Source: a bacterium
GTDB taxonomy: Bacteria; Chloroflexota; Dormibacteria; UBA8260; Bog-877
Direction of reading: 5' to 3'
Length of the DNA: 8,440 nt
Assembly: GCA_021817025.1 (NCBI GenBank)
Contig: JAKAWF010000133.1
Coordinates: 1 to 8,440 of the forward strand
Positions 5,376-8,440 of the stretch are shown one piece after another. Made by a program: the position numbers and the translations under genes. The number at the start of each line of letters is the position of its first letter. The stretch's first letter is position 1. Below the pieces are notes generated by a model that ran no database searches, had not been told where the DNA came from, and was given only the letters and a program-made list of their open reading frames with translations.

Positions 5376-6227
5376 GTGGGACCGCACGCGCCGACCGAGG
5401 CCTCGGCCCTGATCGCGCCCATGTTGCGGCTGACCCGCCGGGGCAGCCTGCTGATCGCCACCGACTTCGACGGAACTCTGGCCCAGGTGGTCAGGGACCC
5501 CAGGCGGGCCAGGCCGCTGCCGCAGGCATCCCGGGCCCTGGCGGAGCTGGCCGCCCGCACGCCCGTGGCCGTGATCAGCGGCCGCGACCTGGCCAACCTG
5601 GCGGTGCAGTGCCCCATCCCGGGAGTTCTGCTGCTGGGCAGCTACGGGCTGGAGCCGTGGCTGCGGGCAAACTCAGACGACCCCCTGCCGGCGCGTTCCG
5701 CGCCCTCGGCCCGTCTGGTCCAGCTGGCCCGGTACCTGGAGGATCTCACCGCCTGGCTCCCCGGCGTCCAGGTGGAGGCCAAGGCGCTGGGGGTGTCGGT
5801 GCACTATCGCAACTCGCCCGAGCCGCGTCGGGTCGGACCAACCGTGCGCAGGATGGTGGAGCAACTGGCCGCCCACGAGCAGTTCCAGGTTGTCCGGGGC
5901 AAGCTGGTGGTCGAGGTGCGCCCACCCCACAGCGGCAACAAGGGAGTGGCTCTCGCCGGCCTCTTGGAGCGGCTCGAGCCGAAGGGCTGCGTCTTCGCTG
6001 GCGACGACCTGGGAGACCTTCCGGCCATCGCCGAGTTGCACCGCCGCGCCCCCGAGATGGAGCTGGCGCTCGCGATCGGGGTCTTGGGGGCGGACGCCCA
6101 TCCGCAACTGGCGGAGGCCGCGGACTGTTGCCTGGAGGGCCCCGCCGCCTGGGCGCAGCTGCTGGACGAGGTTGCCGAGGGGATCCGCACGCCGGCCTCG
6201 CGGGGGCGGCCCGACTCCCGCTACTGA
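5376..6227 (+). CDS. otsB: Trehalose-6-phosphate phosphatase
   Basis: The 283-residue HAD-superfamily enzyme removes phosphate from trehalose-6-phosphate to give trehalose in the cytoplasm. HAD motif I is DFDGT at residues 30-34, with D30 the likely nucleophile and D32 the acid/base. Motif II is SGR at 68-70. The family-specific segment GKLVVEVRP lies at 175-183. K189 in NKG is the motif III lysine, and the Mg-binding motif IV is GDDLGD at 209-214. All key residues are present and the length is normal. The GTG at 5376 is chosen because the -10 hexamer ends 6 nt before it; an ATG at 5421 is the alternative and would also keep the catalytic domain. It is divergent from the holin-like gene and convergent with the synthase, so it is not co-transcribed with its pathway partner. 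Confidence 0.95.
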   Translation: MGPHAPTEASALIAPMLRLTRRGSLLIATDFDGTLAQVVRDPRRARPLPQASRALAELAARTPVAVISGRDLANLAVQCPIPGVLLLGSYGLEPWLRANSDDPLPARSAPSARLVQLARYLEDLTAWLPGVQVEAKALGVSVHYRNSPEPRRVGPTVRRMVEQLAAHEQFQVVRGKLVVEVRPPHSGNKGVALAGLLERLEPKGCVFAGDDLGDLPAIAELHRRAPEMELALAIGVLGADAHPQLAEAADCCLEGPAAWAQLLDEVAEGIRTPASRGRPDSRY

Positions 6228-7720
6228 TCCAGCAGGTCGTTGAGATCCTGGAGCTGATCGCTGATCCAACGGGCGATGTCGTTGCGGCGCACGGTCTGGC
6301 GCAGCTGGCGGGCGCGATTGGCGCGGTAGCGCTTGGGCATCGTGAGCGCCGCGTGGAGCGCCTCCGCGGTCTGGTCGATGTCGAAGGGATTGATCCCCAG
6401 AGCGTGGGGGCCGAGCTCCTCGTAGCTGCCGGCGTTCTCGCTCAGGACCAGCACTCCGTCGCGAGTGTTGCAGAGCGCGCCCTCCTTGGCGACCAGATTC
6501 ATGCCGTCATAGATGGGGTTCACCAGGAGTGCGTCGTAGGCCTTGTAGGCGGCCACCGCCCGATGCAGGTTGTCCCCCACCTCCAGGCGGATCGGCATCC
6601 AGCTGCCCGTCTGGAAGCGCCGGTTGACCCGGGCGGCGGCGGCGACCAGGGCACCCAGATAGGCACGGTAGGCGTCGACGTTCTGGCGGCTGCGCTGCAG
6701 GAAGGCCCAGAAGACGACCCGGCCCCGCAACTCGGGATGGGTCTCCAGAAGCCGCTCGTAGGCGAGGAAGCCGCGCACGATGTTCTTGCTGAGATCGGTG
6801 CGGTCGACCCGCAGGATCAGCATCTCGGGGCGCCAGGAAGCGATCAGCTCCTCCTCCTTTCGCACCTCCTCACTGGCGGCCAGCTCGGTCATGCCTCGGA
6901 TGTCGATCGAGATCGGATACGCCCTCACCCAGACCGACCGCCCCTCGTAGAAGACGATGCGCTGGCGGTGGTCCACGCTCAGGCCGAGGTTCTCCTCGCA
7001 AGTCATCAGGAAGTTGCGCACGTCGAGGCTGGTCTGGAGTCCCACCACGTCGTTGCCCAGAAGCCCGGTCATGATCCCGTCGCGCATGTGGCGGGGGATG
7101 ACCTTCCAGTACTGGGGAGTGGGCCAGGGAATGTGGATGAAGTGCTGGAGGCGCGCCTCCGGCAGCTGCGCCCGCACCATGGCCGGCATCAGGTAGAGGT
7201 GATAGTCCTGGGTGAGAATCAGCGGTCTGAGCTTCGACCTGCCCGCCACCGCCACCACCTGGTCGGCGAAGTCCTGATTGACCCGCATGTAGCCGTCGCG
7301 CCAGGCGCGACCGGTCTCGGAGTCGAGGATCGGCTCGCGGCCCAGGTCCCAGAGGTAGTGCTGGATGAACCAGAGCAGAGGATTGCTGATCTGGTTGTAG
7401 TGGAGCTCGTAGGCCTCGGGGTCCGACTCCACGAAGACCGTCCTGAAGGTCTCCCCTCCCTCGGTCGTCACCTCCACCACCCCGTCGCTGCCCGCCCTGC
7501 GCGCCAGCTCCAGGTCCGACTCACCCCTGGCCGCCCCCACCCAGATACTTCCGCTGGCCTTGGCCAGGGCGGCCATGGCGGTCACCAGCCCACCCCCGCC
7601 CCGCGTGACCCGCTCCCGCCCGTCGGGATCGCGGTGCACGTCGATCGGGGGACGATTGGCGACCACTATGGTCTGCCACCCCCGCAGCATCTGCCGGAGG
7701 TAGGACTCGATGCCGGGCAT
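6221..7720 (-). CDS. otsA: Trehalose-6-phosphate synthase-like glycosyltransferase (GT20)
   Basis: The 499-residue GT20 protein probably joins a nucleotide-activated glucose to glucose-6-phosphate to give trehalose-6-phosphate, the substrate of the adjacent phosphatase. Visible family landmarks are VVANRPP near the N-terminus (19-25), the glycine-rich loop GGGGLVTAM (41-49), QDYHLYLMP (171-179) with D172, HIPWPTPQYW (196-205) with H196, VDRTDLSKN (305-313) with R307 and K312, and YDGMNLVAKE (404-413) with D405 and E413. These match the donor-phosphate and sugar-binding residues of OtsA. Two motifs differ from E. coli type enzymes: RTDLSKN replaces the usual RLDYxKG, and the loop is GGGGL. A relative that uses another acceptor (glucosylglycerol-phosphate or validoxylamine-phosphate type) is therefore possible. 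Because otsB is its neighbour, trehalose is the best guess. Its stop overlaps the otsB stop by 7 nt, tail to tail. Confidence 0.88.
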   Translation of the reverse strand: MPGIESYLRQMLRGWQTIVVANRPPIDVHRDPDGRERVTRGGGGLVTAMAALAKASGSIWVGAARGESDLELARRAGSDGVVEVTTEGGETFRTVFVESDPEAYELHYNQISNPLLWFIQHYLWDLGREPILDSETGRAWRDGYMRVNQDFADQVVAVAGRSKLRPLILTQDYHLYLMPAMVRAQLPEARLQHFIHIPWPTPQYWKVIPRHMRDGIMTGLLGNDVVGLQTSLDVRNFLMTCEENLGLSVDHRQRIVFYEGRSVWVRAYPISIDIRGMTELAASEEVRKEEELIASWRPEMLILRVDRTDLSKNIVRGFLAYERLLETHPELRGRVVFWAFLQRSRQNVDAYRAYLGALVAAAARVNRRFQTGSWMPIRLEVGDNLHRAVAAYKAYDALLVNPIYDGMNLVAKEGALCNTRDGVLVLSENAGSYEELGPHALGINPFDIDQTAEALHAALTMPKRYRANRARQLRQTVRRNDIARWISDQLQDLNDLLDQ

Positions 7721-7889
7721 GGCGCATAGGATGACGGACGGACCCCAGGGGATGGGTGCTGGCTATTGCCAGGAGCGGATCCGGGAACCTCCCGTCAGGC
7801 CAGGGCCCAACGCCGCGAGTTCGGCCACCCGTCCATCGGAGGCGGACCCGCAGCCACCGGCCACCTCCCGTCCCCACCGCGCCGCTTCG

Positions 7890-8440
7890 CTACCGGAAGC
7901 TCTCCTGGAGCTTGACCAGCTCCGCCGCCCCGGGGCAGAGCTGGTCATAGGGGACACTGACCAGCGGCTCTTTGGGAGTGCGACCGAGGCCATGCATGTC
8001 CCGCACCGACTCATCGATGTAGAGCAGACCGGTCACGATCTCGCCCTTGCCCAGGCGCTCCCGCAGGTAGGCCTCCACCCCGCCCCGATCGCGGGGGTCA
8101 TAGCCGTCCGGCACCGCCCGGAAGCGGACGCGACCGCCGTCGTGCATGGCAACGTCGGTGGCCCGCCCGGGCCCCAGGGCCTCGACGATCTCCTCGTGAG
8201 CGGGGATGAAGTCAGCGTCGATCTCCTTGAGCTCATGGTCCCGCATGTAGCGATAGCTCTTGGTCGAGCCCTCGTGGTCGTTGAACTGCACGCAGGGAGA
8301 GATCACGTCGACCAGGGCGAAGCCGTCGTGAGCCACGGCCGCCCTCAGGATGGGCACCAGCTGCTGCTTGTCCCCGGAGAAGCCCCGGGCCAGGAAGGTG
8401 GCTCCCAGGCTCAGCCCGAGCAGGATGGGGTCGACCGCCT
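7890..8440 (-). CDS. korB: 2-oxoacid:ferredoxin oxidoreductase beta subunit, C-terminal half (partial)
   Basis: About 182 residues are visible, entering from the right edge in frame and ending at a TAG at 7890-7892. The stretch AVDPILLGLSLGATFLARGF with SGDKQQLVPILRAA, followed by FALVDVISPCVQFNDHEGST, is the well-known C-terminal part of KorB-type beta subunits of 2-oxoglutarate (or related 2-oxoacid) ferredoxin oxidoreductases. These enzymes decarboxylate a 2-oxoacid to acyl-CoA with reduction of ferredoxin. The thiamine-diphosphate-binding half lies outside the window, and so probably does the alpha subunit korA, which usually precedes korB. The tail, with LYIDESVRDMHGL and KEPLVSVPYDQLCPG, is typical of actinobacterial-type KorB. 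No clear terminator follows in the 169 nt before otsA. Substrate choice among 2-oxoacids cannot be fixed from this half. Confidence 0.9.
   Translation of the reverse strand, partial: AVDPILLGLSLGATFLARGFSGDKQQLVPILRAAVAHDGFALVDVISPCVQFNDHEGSTKSYRYMRDHELKEIDADFIPAHEEIVEALGPGRATDVAMHDGGRVRFRAVPDGYDPRDRGGVEAYLRERLGKGEIVTGLLYIDESVRDMHGLGRTPKEPLVSVPYDQLCPGAAELVKLQESFR

Noticed and set aside
5609..7729. A 706-codon open frame on the plus strand opposite otsA
   Set aside because: It lies antisense to otsA and partly inside otsB, both with full catalytic motifs. It has no recognisable domain and is a typical high-GC shadow frame.
1..8440. CRISPR array, tRNA or rRNA genes
   Set aside because: I saw no regularly spaced repeats, no cloverleaf with a TPsiC-like arm and no rRNA-like conserved strings on either strand. 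This was done by eye, and a tRNAscan or similar run would settle it.

Overview
This is a high-GC bacterial window (both strands are crowded with long shadow frames, and real genes use G/C at third positions). The gene types point to a soil-type actinobacterium or a related high-GC lineage such as Dormibacterota or Chloroflexota. That placement is inference, because the window holds no rRNA or other phylogenetic marker. It splits into a mobile-element graveyard on the left (about 1-2150) and an intact chromosomal region on the right (about 2180-8440).

Left part: the first 81 bases are the 5' end of an IS607-type serine-recombinase transposase gene (tnpA), reading leftwards out of the window. 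Next comes an unrecognised leftward coding remnant that needs a frame change (about 91-580). A perfect 32-bp palindrome with no loop follows (574-605). After it lies a rightward, multiply frameshifted remnant of a TnpB-like gene (about 580-1385), then about 300 bases in which I see no gene. Last is a leftward tyrosine-recombinase (integrase) remnant (about 1690-2150). It has lost its N-terminal half and its nucleophile tyrosine, and carries a one-base frameshift.

Right part: an intact MFS transporter (2194-3552, +) faces a leftward group of three genes. In transcription order these are a two-TM Holin-X/YqjE-like protein, a DUF3618-like protein whose start overlaps it by 37 nt, and a GNAT acetyltransferase. 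Divergent from that group across only 53 nt is otsB (trehalose-6-phosphate phosphatase, +). otsB runs tail to tail, with a 7-nt overlap, into otsA (trehalose-6-phosphate synthase-like, -). The right edge holds the C-terminal half of a 2-oxoacid:ferredoxin oxidoreductase beta subunit (korB-like, -).

Together otsA and otsB would make trehalose from UDP- or ADP-glucose and glucose-6-phosphate. The holin-X/DUF3618 pair resembles the stationary-phase yqjE/yqjD pair, so the centre of the window looks like a stress and osmoprotection neighbourhood. Several genes have a TANNNT -10 hexamer placed so that transcription would begin at or beside the start codon, which suggests leaderless mRNAs. I found no CRISPR array, tRNA, rRNA, defence island or clear T-tract terminator. 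I found no convincing new multi-gene system. The most unusual items are the perfect palindrome inside the element graveyard, the leaderless promoter pattern and the non-canonical synthase signature.
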